Shown here: positions 16,161 to 26,121 of the stretch, one piece after another
How the letters are laid out: every line of letters starts with the position of its first letter
How positions within the stretch are numbered: the stretch's first letter is position 1
Origin: Actinokineospora globicatena
Lineage (GTDB): Bacteria; Actinomycetota; Actinomycetes; Mycobacteriales; Pseudonocardiaceae
Length of the DNA stretch: 64,000 bases
Assembly (NCBI RefSeq): GCF_024171945.1
Contig: NZ_JAMTCR010000004.1
Span: forward strand, 310,001-374,000
Direction of reading: 5' to 3'
The notes under the pieces: model-generated
What the model saw: the letters and a program-made list of their open reading frames with translations, nothing else
Told to the model about the DNA's origin: nothing
Databases searched by the model: none
Made by a program: the position numbers and the translations under genes

Positions 16161-17148
16161 CGAGCAGGTCGTCGGCGGTCCTGGTGTTGATGACGCGGTC
16201 GGCGCCGACGCCGCACTCCTCGGCTCGTTCGCAGCCGTAGGGCAGCCAGTCGAGCTGGCCGGGGGCGTGCGCGTCGGTGTCGATCGCGAACTGGCAGCCG
16301 AGGTCGACGGCTTGGCGCAGCAGCCGCCGCGGTGGGTCGAGCCGCTCCGGGCGGGAGTTGATCTCGACGGCGACCCCGTACTCGGCGCACGCGGCGAACA
16401 CCGCGGGCGCGTCGAACTCCGACTCCGGCCTGCCCTTGCCGACCACCAGCCTGCCGGTGCAGTGCCCGAGGACGTCGACGTGCGGGTTGGCCACGGCGGT
16501 GAGCATCCGCTCGGTCATCTCCGCCTTCGGCATCCGCAGCTGGGAGTGCACGCTGGCGACGACGACGTCCAGCTCGGCCAGCAGGTCGTCCTCCTGGTCG
16601 AGTGACCCGTCCAGCAGGATGTCGACCTCGATCCCGGTGAGGACCAGGAACGGCGCCAGCTCCACGTTCAACTCGGCCACCACCTCCAGTTGCCTGCGCA
16701 GCCGGTCGGCGCTGAGGCCGTTGGCGACGCGCAGCCGGGGGGAGTGGTCGGTCAGCACGATCCACTCGTGGCCGAGCGCGATCGCGGCCTCGGCCATCTC
16801 CCGGATGGGGCTGCCGCCGTCGGACCAGTCGGAGTGCGTGTGGCAGTCACCGCGCAGCGCCGCGCGCAGCGCCCCGCCACCGGCGACCGGTCCGGCCTGC
16901 TTGCCCATCAGGTTGACCAGGTAGCTGGGCTCGCCGCCCATGACCGACTCGGCGATCACCAGCGCGATCGAGTTCCCGATGCCGGGCAGGTCGGTCAGCG
17001 TCCCGGCCTTGGCCCTGGTGGTGATCTCGTCCGGGTCGATCTCGGCGACCTTCGCCGCGGCCCGGCGGAACGCGCGCACCTTCTGCGTCGCCTCACCGGC
17101 GCGCTCCAGGTACAGCGCGATCTGCTTCAACGCCGCGACTGGGTCCAT
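16138..17148 (-). CDS. PHP-domain phosphoesterase (PolX C-terminal/histidinol-phosphatase-like)
   Basis: Protein of 336 residues. The N-terminal 85 residues contain helix-hairpin-helix signatures (LERAGEATQKVRAFRRAA and LPGIGNSIALVIAE) as in the DNA-binding part of PolX, but no polymerase palm. The PHP metal-binding motifs follow: DCHTHSDWSDGG, LTDHSP, TGIEVDIL, VASVHSQLR, LGHCTGR and DTDAHAPGQL. A role in DNA repair or phosphoester hydrolysis is inferred. Start is ATG 17148 (MDPVAALKQ); GTG 17166 is an in-frame alternative. The final codons overlap the tandem repeat array. Confidence 0.88.
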   Translation of the reverse strand: MDPVAALKQIALYLERAGEATQKVRAFRRAAAKVAEIDPDEITTRAKAGTLTDLPGIGNSIALVIAESVMGGEPSYLVNLMGKQAGPVAGGGALRAALRGDCHTHSDWSDGGSPIREMAEAAIALGHEWIVLTDHSPRLRVANGLSADRLRRQLEVVAELNVELAPFLVLTGIEVDILLDGSLDQEDDLLAELDVVVASVHSQLRMPKAEMTERMLTAVANPHVDVLGHCTGRLVVGKGRPESEFDAPAVFAACAEYGVAVEINSRPERLDPPRRLLRQAVDLGCQFAIDTDAHAPGQLDWLPYGCERAEECGVGADRVINTRTADDLLAGIAARC

Positions 17149-17244
17149 GCGCCATAGGTATCGCACCCCGCGCCATCTCGCACAACCGGCGCGCGCGGAC
17201 GGGGCGCACTAGCGTCGGAGATCCCCACCGCACGAGGAGGACGC

Positions 17245-19242
17245 ATGCCCATCCCGGCCACCAACCCCGTCGCGGCCGGGCTGCTCACCGAACTGCTCGA
17301 CGGCCGCTGGGCGCACGTGCGGCGAGAGGCGCGGCTCCGCATGGCCGCGCTGCCCTCGCCCGCCACCTACGACCTGACCACCGAGCAGCACCGGGAGCAG
17401 GTGTTTGCCGAGCTGCACGAGCTGGCGAAGTCCGGGTACCCGAGGGTCGGGTTCCCGGTCAGCCACGGCGGCGAGGGCGATGTCGGCGGGTCGCTGACCT
17501 CGTTCGAGATGCTGGGCTTCGGCGACCTGTCGCTGATGGTCAAGGCGGGCGTGCAGTGGGGCCTGTTCGGCGGCGCGGTCGAGGCGCTGGGCACCGAGCG
17601 GCACCTGGACCGGTACCTGCCGGAGATCATGGACCTCGGCCTGCCCGGGTGCTTCGCGATGACCGAGACCGGCCACGGCTCCGACGTCCAGCACCTGCGC
17701 ACCACCGCCACCTACGACCCGGACACCGGCGAGTTCGTCCTCGACACCCCCGACATCGCGGCCCGCAAGGACTACATCGGCAACGCGGCCCGTGACGGTC
17801 GCATCGCCGTCGTTTTCGCGCAGCTGATCACCGGCGGCGAGGGGCGTGGCGTGCACGCGCTCCTGGTGCCGCTGCGCGACGACGGTGGTCGACCGCTGCC
17901 GGGGATCACGATCGAGGACTGCGGTCGCAAGGCCGGGCTCAACGGCGTCGACAACGGGCGGATCTGGTTCGACCAGGTCCGCGTCCCGCGCGACGCGCTG
18001 CTCAACCGGTACGGGGACGTCGCCGAGGACGGCACGTACAGCAGCCCGATCGAGGGCGACTCGCGCCGGTTCTTCACGATGCTGGGCACGCTGATCCGCG
18101 GCCGGATCAGCGTCGCAGGCGCGGCAGGTAGTGCCACCAAGAACGCGCTTACCATCGCGGTCCGCTACGCGCTCGACCGCCGTCAGTTCCGCAACCCTGA
18201 CGGCAACGACGAGGTTGTCCTCTTGGACTACCTGGCGCACCAGCGCAAACTGCTGCCCGCGCTCGCGACGTCTTACGCACTGCACTTCGCCCAAGAGGAA
18301 CTGGTCTCCACGCTGCACGACGGTGACCTCGGCGACCACGGGCAACGCGAACTGGAGTCCAGGGCCGCAGGCATCAAGGCCGCCACCACCTGGCACGCCA
18401 CCCGCGCCATCCAGGCCTGCCGGGAAGCCTGCGGCGGTGCCGGGTACCTCGCGGAGAACCGGCTGCCGCAACTCAAGGCCGACACCGACGTGTTCACCAC
18501 CTTCGAGGGTGACAACACGGTGCTCTACCAGCTCGTCGCCAAGGGCCTGCTGACCGGCTACCAGCAGGACCTGCACGAGCTGGGCAGCGTCGGGATGGCC
18601 AGGTTCATCGCCGACCAGTTCGTCGGCACCGTCATCGAGCGCACCGCCGCCCGGTCGCTCATCGAACGGCTCGTGGGCGCCGTCACCGCCCGCGACGAGG
18701 ACGCCGACCTGCTCGACCGGGGCTGGCACCTGCGGCTGTTCGAGGACCGGGAGAAGCACGTCCTGGACACCCTGGCCCGCAGGCTGCGGCGCGCGGGGGA
18801 GCCGGGCGAGTCGGCGTTCGAGGTGTTCAACGCCGCCCAGGACCACGTGCTGCGGGCGGCCAGGGTGCACGTCGAGCGGATCGTGCTGGAGGCGTTCGTC
18901 GCCGCCATCGACCGGTGCGCCGACCAGGACGCGGCCGCGCTGCTCGGCCGGGTGTGCGATCTGCACGTGCTCAGCTCCGTGGAGTCCGACCTGGACTGGT
19001 TCCTCGGCCACGGCCGGTTGACCACCAGCAGGGCCAAGGCCGTCACCGGGGCGGTCAACGACCTCTGCCGCCACCTCCGCCCGCACGCGGCAGTGCTGGT
19101 CGAGGCGTTCGCCATCCCGGACGAGCTGGTCGCGGCCCCGATCGGGCTGGGCGCCGAGCGTGATCGACAGGGCGCGCGGCGCGACGACACCCGGTCGGGA
19201 CTACCCCGGAAGGAGGACTCCGACAGAGCGACCGCGTCGTGA
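17245..19242 (+). CDS. Acyl-CoA dehydrogenase/oxidase-family flavoprotein
   Basis: Flavoprotein of 665 residues, longer than classical 380-residue acyl-CoA dehydrogenases and closer to acyl-CoA oxidase-like enzymes. Motifs include CFAMTETGHGSDVQHLRTTA (substrate and FAD contact), CGGAGYLAENRLPQLKAD and TTFEGDNTVLYQL near residue 425. It would carry out the first, double-bond-forming step of fatty acyl-CoA oxidation. A GAGGAGG ribosome-binding site precedes ATG 17245. The 96-base gap to the divergent PHP gene probably holds both promoters. Substrate chain length is unknown. Confidence 0.88.
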   Translation: MPIPATNPVAAGLLTELLDGRWAHVRREARLRMAALPSPATYDLTTEQHREQVFAELHELAKSGYPRVGFPVSHGGEGDVGGSLTSFEMLGFGDLSLMVKAGVQWGLFGGAVEALGTERHLDRYLPEIMDLGLPGCFAMTETGHGSDVQHLRTTATYDPDTGEFVLDTPDIAARKDYIGNAARDGRIAVVFAQLITGGEGRGVHALLVPLRDDGGRPLPGITIEDCGRKAGLNGVDNGRIWFDQVRVPRDALLNRYGDVAEDGTYSSPIEGDSRRFFTMLGTLIRGRISVAGAAGSATKNALTIAVRYALDRRQFRNPDGNDEVVLLDYLAHQRKLLPALATSYALHFAQEELVSTLHDGDLGDHGQRELESRAAGIKAATTWHATRAIQACREACGGAGYLAENRLPQLKADTDVFTTFEGDNTVLYQLVAKGLLTGYQQDLHELGSVGMARFIADQFVGTVIERTAARSLIERLVGAVTARDEDADLLDRGWHLRLFEDREKHVLDTLARRLRRAGEPGESAFEVFNAAQDHVLRAARVHVERIVLEAFVAAIDRCADQDAAALLGRVCDLHVLSSVESDLDWFLGHGRLTTSRAKAVTGAVNDLCRHLRPHAAVLVEAFAIPDELVAAPIGLGAERDRQGARRDDTRSGLPRKEDSDRATAS

Positions 19243-19375
19243 TCCGGGATCGGGTAGTCGCGGGGGGAAACGCCCCGTATCCTGGAGGCGACACCTCCAC
19301 CGAGGGGTGCCCGCCGGGTCCGGCGGCAACCGTGATCGCCCGGCGCCCGCGACCGCTGTGCCGGAGGAGGAACGC

Positions 19376-19786
19376 ATGCCACTCTCCGAGCACGAGCAGC
19401 GACTGCTCGACCAGATCGAGCGCGCGCTCTACGCCGAGGATCCCAAGTTCGCCTCCACCGTCCGAGGTGCCCGCCTGCGCAAGCCGTCCCGGCGGCGCAG
19501 ACTGCAAGGCATCGCCCTTTTCGTCCTGGGCGTCGCCCTCCTCGTGCTCGGTGTGATGCTGCCGTTCAAACCGGCTGGTATCCCCGTGGTGAGCCTGCTC
19601 GGCTTCCTGGTGATGTTCGTCGGTGCTCTGCTGACGCTGACGGCCTTGCGCCAGGGCGGCTCCGAACCGGAGCCAGGTCAGGAGTCCCCCAGCGGAGGAG
19701 GCGGCACCGCCGCCCACCACCGCCGGGGCTCGTTCTCCCAACGCATGGAGGAGCGCTTCAAGAAGCGCTTCGACGAAGAGCGTTAA
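19376..19786 (+). CDS. DUF3040 membrane protein
   Basis: Protein of 136 residues with the DUF3040 signature at its start (MPLSEHEQRLLDQIERALYA, then EDPKFAST). Two hydrophobic helices follow (GIALFVLGVALLVLGVMLP and VVSLLGFLVMFVGALLTL), and the tail is charged. CGGAGGAGG precedes ATG 19376. Members are commonly found upstream of the dcw cluster in actinobacteria, as here, but their role is unknown. Transcription would end at the strong hairpin at 19879. Confidence 0.85.
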   Translation: MPLSEHEQRLLDQIERALYAEDPKFASTVRGARLRKPSRRRRLQGIALFVLGVALLVLGVMLPFKPAGIPVVSLLGFLVMFVGALLTLTALRQGGSEPEPGQESPSGGGGTAAHHRRGSFSQRMEERFKKRFDEER

Positions 19787-19878
19787 CCCCACCCAGTCAG
19801 CGATCCCCACTCAGGCCCAAGCGCCGACCCCCACTCCGGGTGTCGGCGCTGAGCCATTTCCAGGCCATTTAGCGGCAG

Positions 19879-19941
19879 ACCGAAACCGCCCTCCTTCCCC
19901 TGTGACACGTGTCCATTGGGGGAAGGGAGGGCGGTTTCGGT
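19879..19941. terminator. Bidirectional intrinsic terminator
   Basis: Sequence 19879-19900 (ACCGAAACCGCCCTCC then TTCCCC) is complementary to 19919-19941 apart from one bulged G, giving a stem of about 22 bp with a loop of about 18 bases. It lies between the convergent DUF3040 and transglutaminase genes. There is no U-tract, which is usual for high-GC actinobacteria. Confidence 0.8.
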
Positions 19942-19944
19942 GGG

Positions 19945-22338
19945 TTACTCCGGGCGCTTGGGCTTGCGTTGGGGCGAGATCACGGAGCGGGGGAGCAATC
20001 GCCCCTTCCAGTCCAGTGGCGACGACTTCCGCATCCCGGACACAACCTCGTCGAACGCCCGCGCGAGTTCCGGGTCCCGATCAGCGTGGCCCCCGTACCA
20101 GGAGCGCTCCACCGAGTTCACCACGGTCCGCAGGGCCTGCTTGGACCCGTCGTCGAGGCTGTGTTCCTTGGCCAGGCGACGGGCGGCGGTGCGGACGGTG
20201 TCGGTCTCGGAGGTCTCGGCGCCCCGGTCCCAGGACTCGGCCATCAGCTCGGTCCAGGCCGCCGTCGCCGCGCCCTCGCTGGCCAGGGCGGTGCGGCGTT
20301 GGCGGCGGTGCCAGTCGCGAAGGGTGGCCGGGATGGCGGCCAGGGCCAGGACGACGAGCAGGGCGCTCAGCCACCACGACACCAGCGATAGCAGGAACAC
20401 GCCCGCCCCCAGTGCCGCCACGATGGCGAACGGTCGGACGACCGTCATGCCCACTGCCGTCGACAGGACCAACAGCAGAAGCGCGATGACGCCAAGGCTG
20501 AGGCCGACCCACGCCTGCCACGGCCACGCCGAGTCAGTGGAGCCCGTGCCGCCCAGGTTGCCCGCCTGCGGGTCGGTGTCCGGACGTTCGCTGCGGGGTG
20601 CGGCGGTAGTGCTAGCGGAGCCCGTTGGGACCTTCTCCGTCGTCACGCTGGTCGACGGGCCGGTGCTCGGGTCGGAACTGACGTAAGGGGGCTCGTAGGT
20701 GCGGCCGTCGGCGAGGGGGGTGGGGTCGAAGGTGATCCAACCCTGGCCGGGGAAGAAGACCTCTACCCACGCGTGTGCGTCCTGGGTGGTGATCGACCGG
20801 TAGTCGCCGGAGAGGAAACCCGCCGTGTAGCCGATCGCGACGCGGGACGGGATGCCCGCCGCGCGCGCGAGGATGGCCATCGCGGAGGCGTACTGCTCGC
20901 AGTAGCCCGTCTTGGAGTTGAAGAGGAACTCCTTGAGGGCGTTCTCGTCGCTGGTCAGCGCTGTCTGCGTCTTGTACTGGAAGCCGTTGGTGGTCGCGAA
21001 GTACTTCTGCAGCGCCATCGTCTTGTCGAACACCGAGTTCTGGCCGTCGGTGAGCAGCTTGGCCAGGGTGATGACCTCGGCATCGATCCCGTCGGCGGCC
21101 AGGTAGACCGGGTCGATCTCGTCGTAGTTGTCGCCCGCCTGGCGCAGCTGGTCCGAGCTCGGCTGGGTCAGGTCGGCGTCCTCGACGTACCGGTCGAGCT
21201 TGCGCATGTTGTGCGAGAACACCATGCCGCCCGCCTGGTCGTAGAACATGCCGTCCGGCAGGTCGCGCAGGTTGCGGGGGGTGCCGTAGACCGGCGCCCA
21301 CAGGTCCTCGTAGTTGATCGGCTCGATCTCGATCCGGGTGACCTCGCCCCGACCGTCATCACCCGGTGCGGGCGGTAGGGCTAACCCGGCGGGAACGTTG
21401 TTGGGCAACGCGTCCGCGGCGACCCAACCACCGTCGCGTTTGTAGCTGGGCAGTGTGATCGCGCGCAGGTAGCGGCTGTCGTTGCCGAGGCCGCGTACGC
21501 GCAAGAGCTCCACGTTGTTGCCTTGGTCGAGCATGCCGCGCAGCTTCGTGAACGGCTTCAGCGCGAGCCCGCCGCCGCTACCGCCCCCGTTGCCGCCACC
21601 GGGCAGGCTGCCGACGGTGCCGATCCCGGTGATCAGCGCGCCCGCGAGCAGACCGAGCACCAGCGCCGAGGAGACCATCGCGATCGGTGACCCGAACCCG
21701 CTACCCGTCGTGGGCAGTGCGGGCCGGTTGCGCCACAGCCGGTGCCGGTGCGTCCCGTCGACCGCCAGCAGCACTGCGAACGACCCCGCGCCGAGCACGA
21801 ACGACCACCAGGGCAGCAGCTCGTCGGCGAGCGAGGCGGGGACCGCGTACACGCACAGCAGCACCAGACCGCACGCCGCCGGGGCGCCCGCGGCGACCGC
21901 CAGGGTGTCGACCAGCACCGCGACCAGCCCGATCGCGATCACGACCAGGCACAGCACCGGTCTCGTCTCGGCCACCGGCGGCACCCCCGTGCGCACCGCC
22001 TCCACCGAGTCGCTGAGCACGGTGCCCAGGTCGTCCAACGCGTCCGGACCGGGGAAGATCCCCAGCACCCCGCTGTCGGTGAACAGCGCGACCAGCAGGA
22101 ACAGCAACGACACCAGCTGACCGATGCCGACGAGCAGCGTCGGGGTGCGCAACGCGCGCAGGCCCAAGCCGACGGCGGCGACCACGATCACCGCGATCCC
22201 GGCGTGCCCCAGCCACCTGGCACCGGAGATCACCCCGGACAACGCCGTCGACGCGCACAGCGTGGTCACCGCGGCGACCACCGGCGTCACCGTGGTCGAC
22301 CACTGCGCCTGCACCGTGGGCGGGGGTTGGTCGCTCAT
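19945..22338 (-). CDS. Transglutaminase-like membrane protein (TgpA/DUF3488 type)
   Basis: Membrane protein of 797 residues. About six transmembrane helices span the first 230 residues. A large extracytoplasmic region contains the transglutaminase/protease triad: Cys480 (TGYCEQYA), His522 (TTQDAHAWVEV) and Asp538 (WITFDPTP). A linker, two more helices and a cytoplasmic tail follow (ERSWYGGHADRDPELAR). ATG 22338 overlaps the upstream DUF58 stop by 4 bp, so longer open frames upstream are shadows. With moxR and DUF58 it forms a common three-gene set of unknown physiological substrate. Confidence 0.88.
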   Translation of the reverse strand: MSDQPPPTVQAQWSTTVTPVVAAVTTLCASTALSGVISGARWLGHAGIAVIVVAAVGLGLRALRTPTLLVGIGQLVSLLFLLVALFTDSGVLGIFPGPDALDDLGTVLSDSVEAVRTGVPPVAETRPVLCLVVIAIGLVAVLVDTLAVAAGAPAACGLVLLCVYAVPASLADELLPWWSFVLGAGSFAVLLAVDGTHRHRLWRNRPALPTTGSGFGSPIAMVSSALVLGLLAGALITGIGTVGSLPGGGNGGGSGGGLALKPFTKLRGMLDQGNNVELLRVRGLGNDSRYLRAITLPSYKRDGGWVAADALPNNVPAGLALPPAPGDDGRGEVTRIEIEPINYEDLWAPVYGTPRNLRDLPDGMFYDQAGGMVFSHNMRKLDRYVEDADLTQPSSDQLRQAGDNYDEIDPVYLAADGIDAEVITLAKLLTDGQNSVFDKTMALQKYFATTNGFQYKTQTALTSDENALKEFLFNSKTGYCEQYASAMAILARAAGIPSRVAIGYTAGFLSGDYRSITTQDAHAWVEVFFPGQGWITFDPTPLADGRTYEPPYVSSDPSTGPSTSVTTEKVPTGSASTTAAPRSERPDTDPQAGNLGGTGSTDSAWPWQAWVGLSLGVIALLLLVLSTAVGMTVVRPFAIVAALGAGVFLLSLVSWWLSALLVVLALAAIPATLRDWHRRQRRTALASEGAATAAWTELMAESWDRGAETSETDTVRTAARRLAKEHSLDDGSKQALRTVVNSVERSWYGGHADRDPELARAFDEVVSGMRKSSPLDWKGRLLPRSVISPQRKPKRPE

Positions 22339-23600
22339 GTCCCGGCTCCCGCGATCATCGTGTCGCCGCGCCGGGTTCCGGTGCGGCAGACCCCGGCCCA
22401 GACCTGGGTCATCGGTACGTCCGGCCGCGCGACGGTGACGCCCCACCCGGCGCCCGCCAGCAGGCTGGCCGCCGCCGTCGGGTCCACGTCCGGGCCGTCG
22501 CCGCTGCCCCAAGCCGGGGTGTCGAGCAGCACCGCGAGGCTGCGCGTGCCCCGGGTGCGGTAGCGGATCAGCTGGCTGACCGACTCCGGCGTCACCGCGC
22601 CCAGGATCGCGATCAGCTCCTGGCCGTGACCGGGATCGGCGGGGCACGAGATGTCGCGCTGGTGCACCGCCTGCAACGCGGCCAGCGCGTCGAGCACCGC
22701 GGCGTCGCTGTGCGCGCCGTCGCCCGCGTCGCTGACCAGGATCCCGCCGGTCTCGGTCACCAACCGGATCTGGTGGCCGTGGCGGTGCAGGTGCACGCAC
22801 ACGCTCGCGGCGAAGGACACCGCCCACTCCAGGCTCGACCCGGCCCCGGCGCCCCGGTGCCCGGCGACCCGGCGGTCGAGCAGCACGGTCGTGCCGCCGC
22901 GCCACGGGCTCTCCTCGACGCGCACCATCATCTCGTCGCGCTTGGCGGTCGAGCGCCAGTGCACCTTGCGCAGGTCGTCGCCCTGCCGGTACGGCCGGAC
23001 CACGGCGTCGTCCTCGCCTTGGCCCGCGTTGAGCCGCACCGAGCCGTCGTCGCCGGACCCGAGCCCGGACCCGCCGGGCACCCCGGCGAGCCGCACCACC
23101 CTGGGCACCACGACCAGCCGCGACGTGCCCGCCAGCTCGCGCTCGAACTCCGCGAGGCCGAACGGGTCGGTGACGGTGGCCTTCAACGGGCCGATCTGCT
23201 GGATCCCGCGCAACATCGGCTGCAGCGTGTAGCGCAGCTGCGTCCCGGTGTGCCGCGGCAAGTACTCGATGAGGAACCTCGGCTTACCCCCGAGCGCGTA
23301 CGGCACGCCGTCGGAGACAAGCAGACCGACCGTCGGAAGCCTGCCGGTGCTCTGCACGGACAGCGCTACCTCCGTGCGACCCCCCACCGGGACCCGGACA
23401 GGAGAGATGTGACGCTGCGCGTGTAACCCCACCCGCGACACTGCCGTCAACCAGCAGACCAGCAGCGGTAGGGCTACCACGAACACCGACACGCGCATCA
23501 GGTCGCGCTCGTTGAGCACAGCCGAGCACAACGCGGCAGCGAGCCCGGCCGCGATCAGGCACCGTCCCCGGGTGGTCAGTCCCGACAGGGCTCCGCGCAT
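22335..23600 (-). CDS. DUF58 domain protein
   Basis: Protein of 421 residues with two N-terminal hydrophobic helices (LIAAGLAAALCSAVL and VFVVALPLLVCWLTAV) and the DUF58 core (VVRPYRQGDDLRKVHWRSTA, then RDEMMVRVEE). DUF58 proteins resemble a von Willebrand A fold and are thought to work with MoxR ATPases. ATG 23600 is chosen because it has AGGGGGAG upstream and lies 10 bases after the moxR stop. Confidence 0.88.
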   Translation of the reverse strand: MRGALSGLTTRGRCLIAAGLAAALCSAVLNERDLMRVSVFVVALPLLVCWLTAVSRVGLHAQRHISPVRVPVGGRTEVALSVQSTGRLPTVGLLVSDGVPYALGGKPRFLIEYLPRHTGTQLRYTLQPMLRGIQQIGPLKATVTDPFGLAEFERELAGTSRLVVVPRVVRLAGVPGGSGLGSGDDGSVRLNAGQGEDDAVVRPYRQGDDLRKVHWRSTAKRDEMMVRVEESPWRGGTTVLLDRRVAGHRGAGAGSSLEWAVSFAASVCVHLHRHGHQIRLVTETGGILVSDAGDGAHSDAAVLDALAALQAVHQRDISCPADPGHGQELIAILGAVTPESVSQLIRYRTRGTRSLAVLLDTPAWGSGDGPDVDPTAAASLLAGAGWGVTVARPDVPMTQVWAGVCRTGTRRGDTMIAGAGT

Positions 23601-23610
23601 CCGACTCCCC

Positions 23611-24750
<1,140 letters not shown>

Positions 24751-25158
24751 GCGACCTCCTGGTGTTCCTCGGCGGCTCTCCCGCCTCCCGCCGCCACCGG
24801 TGCCCGGGCGCGGTCGGTCTCGGCGCGCGGCGCCCCCCACGTGCTCGCCACCACATCGGCGTGGCCGCGTCAGCCTGCCACGGAGTGTGTCAAACGAGGG
24901 CGAAGTACCCAACGCCCTCGACCGGGGTGACCGCGCGACCGATGGCCGTGCTGCTCGCCCAAGGATAGGCCGCCGCGCCGCCGTGCGGTCACGATCGCGG
25001 CGATGCCCGGGGGACGCGCCGTTGTGGATCTTGTCACGGCACCGGCGCCCCGGGTCGGGGTGGTCCACCCGCTGGACCGGTGCCCAGGTCGCGATGACGG
25101 TCGGTGATCGGTCGGCGACGGCCCGAGCGCTACCCGAACGGGTGAGCCCGGCGAAATT

Positions 25159-25206
25159 CCCACGATGCCCCACCGTGAGCCCTCCCGGCCACCCACAGTG
25201 CCCCAC
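25159..25206 (-). promoter_or_regulatory. Two inverted MraZ-box pairs
   Basis: On the minus strand, GTGGG repeats occur as two pairs with exactly 10-bp spacing: GTGGGGCACTGTGGG (25206-25192) and GTGGGGCATCGTGGG (25173-25159). The first shares 13 of 15 bases with the mraZ promoter element at 25394-25408. Orientation points toward moxR. A third pair, GTGGGGAGGGGTGGG, lies at 25311-25297. Confidence 0.5.
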
Positions 25207-25377
25207 GCAGGGCGTTGACATGCGGTTCGACCACTGATCCCGGTCTGATTCGCCCGTTTTCAGCAGGGTGTCGGGGTCATCCGGCCCGGTGGCGCCCCCA
25301 CCCCTCCCCACACCCACCCCAGCGCCTCTAGCTGCGAAAACGTGAAACCGCTCGGTCCGAATCCCGCGCGATTCGCG

Positions 25378-25405
25378 TTGACTGTGGTGAAAAGTGGGGT
25401 ACTGT
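25378..25405 (+). promoter_or_regulatory. Candidate mraZ (dcw operon) promoter
   Basis: TTGACT at 25378-25383 and TACTGT at 25400-25405 with a 16-base spacer, giving a start site near 25412 and a leader of about 60 bases. The whole spacer and -10 region are covered by the MraZ repeats, which fits autorepression. Confidence 0.65.
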
Positions 25406-25428
25406 GGCGCCAAGTGGGGCAGACGGGG
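25384..25428 (+). promoter_or_regulatory. MraZ box: GTGGN repeats in 10-bp register
   Basis: GTGGT (25384), GTGGG (25394), GTGGC (25404) and GTGGG (25414) are spaced exactly 10 bp, with a degenerate fifth unit CGGGG at 25424. Known MraZ operators are short GTGGG-type direct repeats separated by 5 bases, so this is a clear operator for the MraZ protein encoded immediately downstream. Confidence 0.75.
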
Positions 25429-25474
25429 GCCTCATGGCCGATCCGACCGGTTCGGTGGGAGGTGGGTGTGGCGG

Positions 25475-25906
25475 ATGTTCCTCGGCACGCACACCCCCAA
25501 GCTCGACGACAAAGGGCGGCTCACGCTGCCCGCCAAGTTCCGGGAAGCGCTCGCGGGTGGGTTGATGGTCACGAAGGGTCAGGATCACTGCCTTTACGTG
25601 TTCCCACGCGCGGAGTTCGAGGAGATGGCACGCAAGGTCGCCGCGGCACCCCTGACGAACGAGGCGGTCCGCGCCTACCAGCGGTACCTGTTCGCCGGAA
25701 CCGACGAGCAGCGACCAGACGGGCAGGGGCGGGTCGCGATCGCGCCTGAGCTGCGCAAGTACGCGGGGCTCAGCAAGGACTGCGTGGTCATCGGCGCGAT
25801 CACCAGGTTGGAGATCTGGGACGCGCAGGCGTGGCAGACCTACCTGGACGAGCACGAGGACAGCTACTCCCAGGCCCGGGAGGAGGTCCTTCCCGGCGTG
25901 TTCTGA
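25475..25906 (+). CDS. mraZ: MraZ, transcriptional regulator of the dcw cluster
   Basis: DNA-binding protein of 143 residues, the usual size, made of two AbrB-like SpoVT repeats. The first is [20 protein letters not shown] and the second [20 protein letters not shown] preceded by [12 protein letters not shown]. Each repeat carries its D-x-x-x-R signature (DDKGR and DGQGR). ATG 25475 is chosen from family alignment; GTG 25466, closer to GGGAGG, is an alternative. It should bind the GTGGN repeats just upstream and repress its own operon. Confidence 0.95.
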   Translation: MFLGTHTPKLDDKGRLTLPAKFREALAGGLMVTKGQDHCLYVFPRAEFEEMARKVAAAPLTNEAVRAYQRYLFAGTDEQRPDGQGRVAIAPELRKYAGLSKDCVVIGAITRLEIWDAQAWQTYLDEHEDSYSQAREEVLPGVF

Positions 25907-25976
25907 CGGAGCGCGGGGCGCGGGTGCCGTGAGGCCTCGGTCCGCTCGCCTTCGGCCCTGGCACACCTTCCCCGGT

Positions 25977-26007
25977 GCCAGGTCCGACGAGCGGGCGGGG
26001 ACCTGGC
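25977..26007 (+). other. Hairpin between mraZ and rsmH
   Basis: GCCAGGTCC (25977-25985) pairs perfectly with GGACCTGGC (25999-26007) in the otherwise featureless 215-base gap between mraZ and rsmH. It could attenuate transcription into the rest of the cluster, but there is no direct evidence for that. Confidence 0.4.
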
Positions 26008-26121
26008 GGCACCCAGCGCCCGTTCTGCCGGGAGGTACCTGGTGCGGAGAGGGGTGGTTGCCATGACGGCGCGGCGCGCGTCCGGTGTGGCTGGTCGCGT
26101 GCGTGGGGCTGGGGTGTGCCG

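Larger units (their letters stand above)
24751..25474. other. Divergent regulatory region between moxR and mraZ
   Basis: This 724-base gap has no credible gene. It contains the moxR ribosome-binding site at the left end and the mraZ promoter with a four-repeat MraZ box at the right. Between them are three inverted MraZ-box pairs (25159-25173, 25192-25206 and 25297-25311). A TTGACA occurs at 25217-25222 without a good matching -10. The moxR promoter was not located with confidence. Confidence 0.6.

Noticed and set aside
22339-22905. N-terminal extension of the transglutaminase frame
   Set aside because: The upstream part overlaps DUF58 on the same strand in another frame; ATG 22338 with a 4-bp overlap is the natural start.
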